Part shown: positions 50,985 to 62,054 of the stretch, one piece after another
Layout: every line of letters starts with the position of its first letter
How positions within the stretch are numbered: the stretch's first letter is position 1
Source: Otis tarda
Taxonomy: Eukaryota > Chordata > Aves > Otidiformes > Otididae
Length of the DNA stretch: 64,000 nucleotides
Direction of reading: 5' to 3'
Assembly: GCA_026413225.1 (NCBI GenBank)
Contig: CM048552.1
Span: forward strand, 186,096,053-186,160,052
Made by a program: the position numbers and the translations under genes
The notes under the pieces: generated by a model
What the model saw: the letters and a program-made list of their open reading frames with translations, nothing else
Told to the model about the DNA's origin: nothing
Database searches by the model: none

Positions 50985-53603
50985 GTAAGTGTCCATGAAC
51001 ATATTGTGCCTTTCTGGATGACTGGCTTATCAGTTCTTCTCTATGTAGTCTTCACCTTCAAAAGTTTGACTTTCCACATTAGCTACTAGTAAGAGCTTAG
51101 CCTCTGGCTCAGATTCCAAAACTGCTGGCTCATAAATACAAGTGCATTAAACTTGAACAGCTGGAGTGTTTCCAATTATCTACTATGCATTCTCCTGTAG
51201 GTTATAGTACCCATGACATGAATGCGTGAACTGCATTTGAAACTGCTCCTAAATCATTGCAGTTCCCAACCTGGAGCATGAAGGTAACCTGAAGTAAGTA
51301 TTGATTTATTATAATACGCTTAACTCCTGCAATGCTAAGGTTTACCATTGTGTGGCTTGGCCATTCTTGCTTTGAGAAGAATGGACAGTATCTGTTGGGA
51401 GCGAGTTAGATCCAGTAACTGTTTTGGCTGTTAAAATGCGACTTGCATTTTCTTCAGAACAATGTTGCATTCATTTTATAACTTTGAGTGTTCAACTTCC
51501 AGTGGTAACGTATTATGAACAGAGATGTGTATCGTGTTTCTCAGACTTCTTTGAGAGTTTTTAGTAAGTGTCTGCGACACCACTTGAGAGCTACTGTTGA
51601 AGTATTTCTATATTTATGGTAGAGGTTGTACGTTCTTTTTTTTCCTATAGGGAGTTCCAGTGCTTACTAAAAGATTTTGTATATCTTCAGTTTAACTGTT
51701 TTGATTTACAGTTTCTCGTGAATATCAGACTGACTTTTTACTTTATGAAACTATAGTTTTTAAAATTTTCCTATATCACCTATCATAGTATTATGAACAA
51801 CAGGACTGAAAGGAATAGCCAATTTAGTTTAACTTTACTTCAAAGAAGATTGTCAAATTAGTGACATAGAAATGTTCCATAGAACGCTTTTCTTCTAACA
51901 AAAAAAAAAACTCTGTTCTGTTGGAAAATATTTTATCAAGTTTTCCAGGAAATCCTTTTCTAAACAGGAAAAATACTTTATGAAGAACAGAGCACATATT
52001 TTAAATAAATCGCATGTTAATTGAAATAATTAGTTCAGAACTGAAAAAAGAAAAGCCAGTATGCTGTAATTGCCACATCCGAAACTGTGTGACTAGAAAA
52101 TATGGTAAATGTATGGGGAGAAAAATGAAAATAATTCTACTCAGTTCTGATTCTTAAAAACAAAACCAAAACCCTTCAGCACGGTTCGTAACTTCAACAG
52201 CTCAGCTGCAACCTTATGGATCTCTGGGTAATTGTACTCTCCAGCTACATCACTGTATCTGAGCTTTTTCCAGTAGTACATTAAGTGACATGACTAACAT
52301 CTGTTGCATATGCTTTGTTCTTTCCTCTTCACCCTAGGGATGCATTGGTGTATTTTGTTTCTAGAATTTTCCTCATTTTAGCATATTTATGTCTTGGGCA
52401 CTTGTATTTGTCCACTCTTATGTGATAACTGGATGGCTGATTTGACAGATTGGAAGGCGTCATGATAGTAATTTTTACGAGTCTCAAATTGGCAGGCAGA
52501 AGATATCTTTTAAGGACTGTAGGAAATAATAAATTTATCTCACAGTAGGCACTAAAGAATGGGCATGGTGAGCACTTATAAATGCCTCAATCACAGGAAA
52601 AGTTTAAATAATAGCTTGCATCTTCTTGAAAAGAAGAGTCACTCAGATGTGAGGCTCTAATCTAAATAAAATAGGGCTTTATTACTTTGGCTGTTTGAAA
52701 TATACTTATTTTTAAAGTGCACCTGCTATTTTCACGTTGGAGAAGGCAAAATCAAAGCATTTGATGTGTTAGGATTAGGTGATGGTTTTATGGTCTTCTT
52801 GGTTCTGTAAATTCATTCCTTGGTCTTCGGCAAAACCTAGAAAGCGTTGTCTCCTGCTCAGAGAAGCTTTTCCTTCCTTCTAGAAGTTGTCTGGACCTGA
52901 GGATGTCCCTTAGCCTGTGGTTCCTGGGGGAGCGTAGCTGCAGGAGGACCTGGATGAAGGAGGAATGCACACCTGCTCTGCTCTACCGAGCCCACTGGGA
53001 AAACACACCTTATGGCAACCTCAGATTGGCAGATGTAACGTGATACAGGCTGAAGCATGTCTGAAACTGTGCTACTGACAAATCGGGGAATAGCCCTGTT
53101 TTTGTCACTTCTCATGTATTAGCAATGTGCAGTTTGGAAACATTTAGTATTGATTTCATTGAGCCTGTTCCTTATGCTGCGCCTTTCTGTGTTAGGCACT
53201 TTTGTCCCCACTTAAAGTTCCATCCTTGTGTTGTATAAAATCAAGTGCCTTGTAAACAGTCCTCTGTTATAATAAATCTGTTTGTATCTGTGGGACACCA
53301 GATTTGACAGAATTAGGAAGTGAAAGAGTATTAAGTTGCTGTAAGTATTGTGATAGTAAGTGGGTAGGTAGAGAAGAAGTGCTCTGTAAATGACAAAAAC
53401 TGAGGAAAAATCAACAATGCAAATTTCTCCTTCAGTAGGCACCAGAGATACCACTGTGGAGTGTGGCCTTATAAGTCCTCCAGTTGTGGAAGAAAAAATT
53501 AATAGTATTTTATATCAAACTAAGTAACAAGAAGCAGTAGATCTCTCCGAAATGAGTCCTCCTTAGTTTTTGTTTTGTTTGTTTTTTTTTTTTTTGCACA
53601 CAG

Positions 53604-53661
53604 CATTGTTATTAGCTATCAATACATCTATCATGGTAGTGCCTACAGCCCAACCAAAATG
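53604..53661 (+). other. Exon-like segment in intron 1
   Basis: 58 bp between an acceptor with a long T tract ('tttttttttgcacacag', ending 53603) and a donor (ATG|gtaagc, intron from 53662). It is open in the phase left by the 50914-50984 segment (ISYQYIYHGSAYSPTKM). The next acceptor is only 89 bp downstream, a typical minimal intron length. No homology recognised. Confidence 0.28.
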
Positions 53662-53750
53662 GTAAGCCTGTTTGTGTTGTGTGCTTAATACATAAGTATA
53701 ACTTTTAAATTTGTAATTATCCTCTAATGCAGTTTTCCTCCTTTTCTTAG

Positions 53751-53816
53751 GAGAAAGGACAGCATATAAACAATTCTGTTACGGACAGTGCTATCAGTAT
53801 GTCTTCCAAAGTTTGA
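53751..53816 (+). other. Exon-like segment ending in a stop
   Basis: It follows a good acceptor ('tttcctccttttcttag', ending 53750). Continuing the phase of the 53604-53661 segment it reads EKGQHINNSVTDSAISM and on to a TGA at 53814-53816. The 3' extent is unknown. An AATAAA motif lies at about 54246-54251, inside the hAT-like element downstream. It could be a terminal exon of a short alternative transcript, or chance. Confidence 0.25.
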
Positions 53817-54024
53817 ACCTCAAGTCTGCAAGATTGAGTTTTGATTAGCACTGTCATTTTTACTTTGAAAATCTGAATTAAGAATCTGACAGCTTTTAAG
53901 AGCTCGGGAGACAGACTACTGTCCCTTCTTTGGATTCTGATCTACTGAAAACCATTTAACTTTGGCATTATGTGTTGTATTTTTATTGACAAATACTCTG
54001 GAATTCATAGAAGAATTCTGCTCA

Positions 54025-54895
54025 GAAGGAGCCTTTGGAGATTGCCTTCTTAGGTCCTTTGTGAGGACCTCGCATGATCAGGTTTGTACTTTCTGCAGGA
54101 GTGGTCTCCAAACTTTTTTGATCATGCACCCCATCAGTAAAGGTGTTCTGAGCATGCACCTCCAATATATGTACACTTTTAAATTATATGCATATGCTCC
54201 TCTACTAATATAGTATGTACTCTGTAAAGCATACACAAAAAGAAAAGATTAAATAAAGATGAAAAACACTATTTTAAAATATTTTTTGTTTATCCGTGAC
54301 AAAAAGTATTTTCTTCCCATACCCCAAGGGGTTGTCTTGTGCAGCCCCTAGGTGCATGCACCACACTTTGGAGACCACTGATCTACAGGATTGAGATTTT
54401 TGCAGGCTCTCAGGGCAACCTATGCCAGTGCTACACCGCTCTCATTGTGAAGAGGTTTTTTCCTTTTATGACTAGACAGAATTTCCAGTGGTGCAGCATG
54501 TGTCCATCACTTCTTGTACTTCTGCTGCATACATCCAAGAAGAGTTTGATTTAAGGATCCTTCAGTAGTGGGATCCAGACAGTAGGTGACCCCCATGGCT
54601 GCTCCAGTGCTCTTAGCTTCTCCAGTAACAGTCTTTGGCATCTCCCTTATGCTGGGGAGGAGGAGGTGGCTGGGAAGAGCAAAAATGGACATGGTATTCC
54701 AGGTGCCACCTTATAAATGCAGAGTAGTGGGGAATAATCACCTCCCTCAGCCCATTGGCTCTGCTTCTCTGCTAATACAGCCCCATATGCTGTTAGCCTT
54801 CGTTGCTACCAGGACGCGTGCTGCTGACTCATGTTGTTTCACCTTGGTGATCCAGCTGATTAAATGCTGATGTGTTTTTCAGAGACTATCATTAA
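54025..54895 (-). mobile_element. Old CR1 LINE, minus strand, split by a hAT-like element
   Basis: A diverged reverse-complemented CR1. To the right of the hAT-like insert the order of blocks is clear: 'ggctctcagggcaacctatg', 'gctctcattgtgaagaggtt', 'ggacatggtattccaggtgc' and 'aatcacctccctcagcccat', then the 'ctaatacagccccatatgct' and 'gctgctgactcatgttg' blocks. The same order occurs in the copy at 62055-63395. To the left of the insert, 'gatcaggtttgtactttctg' fits the part of CR1 that reads 'ccagttggcttttgtgtatc' at 62170-62189. The CR1 is therefore older than the hAT-like element. Outer edges are approximate. Confidence 0.72.
54100..54381 (+). mobile_element. Short non-autonomous hAT-like DNA transposon
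   Basis: About 282 bp with terminal inverted repeats: 'agtggtctccaaact' at the left, and 'ctttggagaccactga' at the right, whose reverse complement is TCAGTGGTCTCCAAAG. Flanking 8-bp direct repeats, tctgcagg at 54092-54099 and tctacagg at 54382-54389, differ at one base and fit the 8-bp target duplication of hAT elements. The inside is AT-rich and non-coding, so movement would have depended on a transposase from elsewhere. No second copy was noticed in the window. The strand is arbitrary. Confidence 0.72.
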
Positions 54896-57800
54896 GATCA
54901 GCTGCTAGTCTCTTGGAGATGGAAATGCTGATCCTTTGCATGTGGAAATGCACTGCCTGATGATCTCAGCCTTACAATATTCCTTAATCCTTAATGAACG
55001 ATTGACTGAATAAAAAGCAGAGTCATATTTGTCTTTAGAACATGAGAGTAATGCTATAGAAACATGAAAGGACCAAATCTTTAAGGCATTTAAGGACTGA
55101 GTTAATTTGTCATTACAGTTCAGGAAGGCAAACTTGGTTACTGAACTATTGAGTGGAACTCAGTCTTTAAGCCTTAACATCATTTATACTTTTGGCTTGT
55201 TAGTGTAATCCATTCCTTAATGGCTCCTCAGGCATAAGTCTGGAGACTCTAAACAAATCATGTCCAGCAAATTTATTTTGTTTGATAGCCTTCAGAAAAA
55301 TCTTTCCAAGTCTTTTCAAATTCATATGATGAGGAAAATGAATAGCAGTTCAGTTGGAGATAGTATGGAACAGACAGTTTGCCACCTAAGCCTCGTACAA
55401 AGCATTAACCTACTCAACTTGTTTGAAATCTCAGGAGACCTTGTACTTTGCTTACATCCTACGGCAGACTCAGTGCAGATTCTGAAAGAACAGTGTCACC
55501 TGAGTTGGCAATGCTGAATTACACTTTGAATGTCTACTCCTAGTTCAGTATATTCAGTAGCAAGACGAGAAATGACATAGCTATTCATGCAGCAGTTGTT
55601 GCTGTGCATGAGTCAGTATAGATTTCTAAATAACTACAACTTTAATGCACCACCACTAGAAAATTGCTTATCAGCTGCTTCTGTGCTTAGCAACAGAGCG
55701 TTACCTCTCTAATGTGTTGTCTTCCTTCTCTGGTGCTTTTTAATATATCTGCAAGAATGGTGTAGTGAGTTGGTCTTAAATTTTCAGATGTATCCCTTCT
55801 GAGGGCTGATGCATCCATTAGTTTTCAGTGGTGCAGGAAAACTGACAATAGGCTACCGAATTGTTTGTAGTGGCTCTACAGGCTGAGCCTTACCCATTGT
55901 CCAAATGCAAGCTGCTTTTCTTGTGTCCTTTTCAAGACCTCACTAAATCCCCAGTGTATTGGGAAACTAGCTGGAGTGGGAAGACAGTTATATCATCCAG
56001 AACAGTTTTATGTGGAGTAAGGCTGAAATTATGGTATGCACATACTTTGCTTTCAGCATTTTCAATATGGAACAATATCTGTAAGAAGTTGTAGTCACTC
56101 ATACTACTCTTCTGAACAGGTATCAACAATTTTAAGTCAGCAAATTGGAGACAAAGCTTGTTAGGTTTTTCCAGTGGAGATAGTAGTTATTTGTAGCCAG
56201 AAGCAGGGAAAATACCCTCCTTGTTGCTAAGTGAGGTACACCTTCTCATAAAACTGATTCAGCCTTTTGGGGAGGTTTTGTTTGGCTGTCCACTTCTATT
56301 ATCCTATCCTTCTCAGAATCAACCCTTCACAGGATTGAGTTCATTCTTCTTTGTTTTAGAAATAATAGCTTTACCTTTATGTATTAAACCCTTTTGTTAG
56401 CTTTTTAAGCTATTCCTGCCCCTTTAGCGGGGTAGAATGACTCGGTCTCTTATCACTGTCATGGTTTGTCATTTTCAGACTTCCTTCTGACTTCCTCTTT
56501 TTTTCTTTTTTCTCTTTTTTTCCCTGAGAGCTGAGTTAAAAACATGTTCTGTAATGAGAAGCCAAGAACTGATACCTTCCCTTCCTATTGGAAACTCACA
56601 TGTTCAACAACTCTGGTTTTACTGTTAATATTTAAGGATTGTCTGTCCAGCTTTAATCCATGTAATATCTGTTCTGTGTTTTTGCTGAAGAGAAATGTTG
56701 TGTAATGCCAAATAAGATTTAAAATTGTTTTCCAGTTCTCTTATTAGTACCTTTGTCAGCAATACTCATCACCAGAAAATTCTCATCAAATTAATTGGAT
56801 AGGCTTTTTTTTTCCATCAGTCATATTTGTATTTTATTTCTTTACAAATAACGTCTAGTGTCAACTATTAACTTTCATTTGGTCTCAGATTGCTGTTGGA
56901 TCGGTTGTCCCATTTGCCCTTTTACAAGAAAGTATTTAATGCAAGACTTCTAGTTTTCTTCCAGACCTCTGAGACTTTCCCAGGACTCACGTTATTTGCA
57001 AGTCTTTTTCAGAGAGCTGGGTAGATCTCTTCTTCCAGAGGTCTTGTATGCAAACTGTGTGGGTCTGCTGATTTAAAAGCTCTGTCTGTGCCCATTTTAT
57101 ATCTTTGCATCGAATGTGATATAATGGCATTTATTTCCAAGATAAGTTCAGTGGCACTTCTGATTGTTTTGATGCCAACCTTTTGTCCATGTTATTTCCT
57201 CCCTTTTCAGATTCCTGTCTGTCTTTATCTGTCCTCATAGCTAAAAAGAAAAGGCACCTGCAACTGGTGGACATACCACGTCTTACTGTCTGACCACATT
57301 ATGTGCACTGGCTTGTACAGATTGCTGCCTCTTGACTGCTGATAGAAAAAAGCATTTGATGATATGTGTAGCGTAGACTCACATTGGTGTGAAGTTTAAA
57401 CCTTTAGTCTTCAAGACTAGTTCTGTGGCATTGCAGAGAAATCTAATACTGTATTGTCAGGAAAGCATTGATTTATTTTTTCCCTAGATTGATTACACAG
57501 TCTGACAGGTAGCACTTTTATTATTGTTGTAAAGGGTGTCAGGAATAACACTATACCTAGTATGTCCTGTCAGGGTTTATTGATGAGCACTGTGCTTCAT
57601 CTCCAGAATAAATCAAACACTTGGATCCAGACATGGAATTTAGCTGTGTCCCAGTTAAGGCACTGAAGATTGTGTGCCACAGGTGGACTATCCACCTAAG
57701 CATACAGGTGCCTGTGGGAACCTAATTTTCGTACAAATCAAATCATTAAACACCCATGCAAGAGAATCTGAGACCAAATGTTAATGTATGTCCAGAGCTG

Positions 57801-60658
57801 CTTCTGTCTTGGTAGGGCTTAACAAGTTGTCATAGTAGTCGTATTTGAGTCAGTTTGGGTCATTTTTAATTCTCACTGGTGTCCAATTTGATAGACATAT
57901 TTTGATTTATGCCTAATAAATGGTGGTAGCACTGAGTGCATAATAAGTTATGGATTCAGTCGAAAGTCAATCTGTGTGATAAAGGAGGTTAGTGCTTTCT
58001 TGTATAAGAGACTAGTCATTAGCATGGTGGCTTGGGAATAATGAGCTGGATTCAACTTAAACCTAGGGGAAATTCAAGCAGCTTAGGCTGGCAATGTGTT
58101 GTGTTATAGCTTGAAGTATTGGAATTACTTTTCTGTCTGTGACACTGTAGACAGGAGTGCAAAATAATTGGAGCCGTAAGATCAGGAGATGGCACAAGAG
58201 CAAGCCTGGCTGTGGCCGTTGTGGGAGGAGGAATGCCTTGATTTTAACCCCTGCTTCCAGGCTATGCATTCATTTTACGTAAAACAGTTATTGAATAATA
58301 TCCTGGGAAGCTTACCATCAAACTTGCTAGCTTGAAAGATGATCCAAGTAACATTCATCAGCTCTCTGCTACCTGCAGAAGTGGTGGGGAGTTACTTACT
58401 GTAGCCTGGAGGATTTTTTGATGAGTGGGAAAGCTTTTAAAGTAAGATAGAGGTATAGAACTCTGTCCTCATTGCTTGGGAGACTAATTAGTCTGGCTAA
58501 GCAGGTATAAATGACTTGGCGTAAGCGGTGATGAATTCTTAAGTAATCACAGTTAGGTTTCAAAGTCTTTTAACCTAGAGGGATTTTTTCCGCACCTTAA
58601 ATCTTTGCAGAGTATACCATGGAAGTAAATGAAAGCTCTAAAATAATTTCAGAATTTTTTTTTCCTAAGTTCATAGTTTCATAGAAGGACAACCTTCAGC
58701 ATGGGAATAGCTAAATCATACTCTCTATATATAGCCGTATGAAGAGGCTTATAGTACTTTCTTAATGCATTTTTTAGAAAAGATGAAGTCTTTGTTCTGC
58801 ATGAGTCTTCTTGTACTGACAGCACTGTATTACAGTTTTCAACCCACAGTAGATACACAACATCATCTGCCTTAGAGGGGCAAACGAGTAAAAGCAGTCA
58901 GTTGGGTGGAAGGGGGATCGTTTTAGAGAATGCTTCTGAGTAGTAAACTGTAACCGCAGCTCTTTAAATTGCCCAAATACCATCTCTAGAACTTGGTACG
59001 GAAGTCAGTGTCGTTAAGCTGACTTTATCACTGTTTGAATTTTATTGAGTATTTCTTAATTTAAAGTAAGTTTTACATGCTGCAACTACTAAGCATCTCT
59101 GTTTGTGAGTGGACAGTATATCTGTGTTAGAAGTCTAGAAGTGTTTGCAGAGCTTCATTAGACAGATGATACCAAGGCAAAATTTTAAAAACCTGTAACA
59201 TTAGTGACTGTCAGGCTGTGTGACTTCAAAATTGTACCTACTTATTTTTACTAGGCTACTGTAAGTACTGGCTAAGAGAGGCAGTTCTGCTTTAGAAATA
59301 CTGTACAAGCTTATTCTTAGCTTAATCTTTATGCCTATGTTTGATGTTAAGCACTGTTTTCAAATGCAAAATGTGATTAACTTGTGGGAATTCTGAATGT
59401 ACCATTCACCTCTAGTGAATTTATTCCATCTGTCTTTTTGTTTTGTTAAGAAATATCAATTTCTCAGTTCTTGATGTGTTTTTTTTTTCTTTCCCTAAAA
59501 GCTAAGTGTACTGAGTTTGACTGGGATGGAGTTAAGACCAAAACCCTAAATCAATATAACTCAATGATATTTTTTTTTTCTTAAACAAAATTAAATTCAA
59601 TTTTGAAAGCAGCTTATTAGACTTGCAATACGTATTTCCCGCATGGAAAAATGGTAATCTTCAGCTTTTCTGGTCTTAATTCTTCCATCCAATCTTCATA
59701 TAGCACCAAGACACCAAATATCATGAAACACATTACTTATGACTAATTGAAAGCAATGCTCGGCTGAATCTTGCTTTCTGTTATGCTGTTACTGACACTC
59801 ATCAAACTGCTTTCATGGGCCTCCTGCCTGGGTGGCTTTTTTTCTTCTCATCAAATTTCATGTAACTTTACAGTATGTTAGTAAGGGCTTTTTCATAGTA
59901 TAGTTAGGAGAATTATAATTTTGTGAGCAGGTATTACCTTTCCCTCTCCCCCAGTTTTAGCTGCTGGTAAGGCTGTTAAAGGGCCACTGGTTATCAAAAT
60001 GACACAGCTTTAATTCTTGGTCTAATACATTTTAAAATTAAGGAAATGTCAGATTGTGCAGAAGATTTTTTTTTTTTTTCTAATTCATTTGTCTCATGTG
60101 AAGATTTCCTAATAACTAGTTGTTCCTAAAATAAGTGTCTCATTTGTTATAATAGTAGAAAAACTTGGTTGGTGATTTAAAATAAAAATAAAAATGTAAA
60201 AAAACCCCAATGTTCCGATGCGTAGATCTCAGGTTTTTATCAGTTTTGTATAAGCAGGAACACTGTATATATAAGTTCTAAGGCAACTGTGCTTTTTTTT
60301 TTTTACTTTTTTTTTCCAGGAGGCATTTTGTCAGCAGTGCCAGTCAAACTTAGACAAAATCTTAGTTTATATTCAAAGTTAAAGAATTTGGGTTAGTTAG
60401 CTCCAAGGCTGTGATGTAGCTTCTTCTAAGGTTCAGCCGCTAGAGGGGGTCTAAACCTACCCTCTGTGTAAGTCAGGCTTACACCAGCTGGAAAACACAT
60501 CTTCAAGTATACATAATTGCTCAAATGTTGTGGAAAAATGCTTTTAAAAAGTGTCTGATTTCATAATCTTTTTTTTTTTTAAGTGAGGCTGTTTTTTGAG
60601 TTTAATTATTCAGAAACTATTGGTATAGTTTAACCATTTGACTAACTTTTCGTTGCAG

Positions 60659-60685
60659 GTGATCTTGTGAATTCGTGTACCATCA
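60659..60685 (+). other. FNDC3A: FNDC3A leader part of the first coding exon
   Basis: 27 bp between the acceptor ('ttttcgttgcag') and the start codon. It contains an in-frame TGA at 60668-60670, so no upstream exon can extend the FNDC3A reading frame in this transcript form. If exon 1 ends at 41782 and joins here directly, the ATG GCG at the end of exon 1 would read MAVIL and then this TGA. Confidence 0.75.
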
Positions 60686-60787
60686 ATGATGGCAGAGCAT
60701 CCACCGTTACTAGATACCACTTCGATTATAAGTAGTGAAATCCCTCTTCTAACTTCCCCTATTGTTAGTGGGGATGGAGCACAACAG
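60686..60787 (+). CDS. FNDC3A: FNDC3A, first coding exon (N-terminal 34 residues)
   Basis: Encodes MMAEHPPLLDTTSI and on to SGDGAQQ, ending in phase 0 at a consensus donor (CAG|gtaagg, 60788). From memory, mammalian FNDC3A starts MAEHPPLLDTT and continues with a PIVSADGTQQ block followed by VILVQVNPGE. The match in sequence and exon end is what identifies the gene; the paralogue FNDC3B has a different start. The second ATG (60689) has G at +4 and may be the main start. FNDC3A is a protein of about 1,200 residues with a Pro-rich N-terminus, a row of fibronectin type III domains and a C-terminal membrane anchor. It sits on Golgi and vesicle membranes, and mouse mutants show failed Sertoli-spermatid adhesion. 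Only the start of the N-terminal region is here. The next exon (VILVQ) is not seen before 64000. Confidence 0.88.
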
Positions 60788-62054
60788 GTAAGGAAATTGA
60801 AGTTATCTTTTTTTTTTTTTTTTTTTTTTTCTTCTTCCAACAGCATTATTGACATATTGACAATGTAAGAGATAGTAAGCCTTCATCTGGAATGTTTTTG
60901 TGCATCTTTGGTCGTGCATGTGTTTTGGAAATTGAGGTGAAGGTAGAAGTGGTGCAGAGAAGATATTTCTAAGAAGTATGAAGCACAAAACCTCTCTTGT
61001 GAAAGAGCATTGTCGTAGAAAGATGGGACCAAAATGCTGCCAAGCTATCTAGCCATGCTTAAGTCTTAATTTGGAAGCTATATATTTACATTACCTTGTT
61101 AAAATTAATATACCTTTCCCTATTGTAGAGCTTACTAGCTCAGGCAGAACATGTGCTAACAATTCTATGACCTCTAGACTGACACTTGCTTACAACCGGA
61201 TGTCTTGAGTGGTGGGACTTGCTTTTGTATGTTAGTGTCTGCCTGGACAATTCTTCAATTTTCTTTTTTTTTTTCCACACAAAACCAGTCAAGGTGATAG
61301 AAAAAATTATGGTTATGGTTTCAGAACACTTCAGGAAGTTCAGTTCCAGTGAGGAAGAAGTGTTGGCAAAAATGTGTGCGTTCTCCATATCTTTCGCCTA
61401 GGAAGCATATTTTAAGCACAATTCTGGAGCAGCTTCCAGTGGGAGAAAAGGAATGAAAAATTAAGTAATTTGAAATATCTGAATGAATTGAGAGATCACT
61501 GCCTGTGATAGCAAGAGACTGGAATTGATGATCCAGGGAAGTCCCTTGTAGTCCGCCATTCCCACGCTTGATCTTTATGCAGAAGAAATAATAATTTATC
61601 CTAAAGAGGAATTAATTTGTAGGGCAAAAACACAAAAAACCCCTCTAAATTAAGAGTGGAGAATGGATTGCAACAATTCATGGGACAACATTTGGGCTGC
61701 AGTGAGATCTTCACAATGCAGAGGAAGCTTAAATACAAATAAAGACCCGATAAATCATTTTTAATTAATGTGTGGACAGAACATTCCAGAAAAAGGGAAA
61801 AAACAATATCCAAACTTGCTTTCTCTTCCAATTCTTCTTTTAAATACTGACATTTAGAACTAGTGATCTGTAACATGCAAGAGGAGAACTGTTATTGTTT
61901 CCTTACATGTTCTGCCTTGAAAAGTTCAATTTTAAAGCCTTGCAAACAAAAAAAGAGTAAAGCATGCCTACACAAAGTTAAACATACCACCACAGTTTCT
62001 TTTCTTTACTCGTTTGTGAATATTCTTTCTTTTTACTATTGTTGTTTAAAAATT
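60788..62054 (+). other. FNDC3A: FNDC3A intron 2, first part
   Basis: Begins with GTAAGG. Apart from the poly-T tract and another T run at about 61264-61275, no repeat, exon or RNA gene was recognised. Short open frames on both strands are not supported by any domain. Confidence 0.6.
60808..60830 (+). repeat. Poly-T tract of 23 bases
   Basis: An unbroken run of 23 T beginning 20 bases after the FNDC3A exon donor. It is likely to vary in length between individuals. U-rich sequence just after a donor is known to attract TIA1-type splicing factors, so it may strengthen use of this donor; that is inference. Confidence 0.85.

Larger units (their letters stand above)
41783..60658 (+). other. FNDC3A: FNDC3A intron 1
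   Basis: About 18.9 kb between the exon 1 donor (GTGAGT at 41783) and the acceptor 'ctaacttttcgttgcag' ending at 60658. Stretches 41783-46235, 46913-48888, 49725-54024 and 54896-60658 hold no recognised repeat apart from short T runs (for example 53582-53595 and near 60300). The intron contains three CR1 insertions, one hAT-like element and four exon-like segments, listed separately. The open frame at 43455-43895 (146 codons) overlaps one exon-like segment but has no domain I recognise. If extra 5' exons are real, this is more than one intron. Confidence 0.65.

Noticed and set aside
60808-60868. Continuation of the FNDC3A frame past 60787
   Set aside because: The frame stays open to 60868 only by reading the poly-T tract as a Phe run. 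The consensus donor at 60788 and the known exon end at GAQQ/GTQQ show that this is intron.
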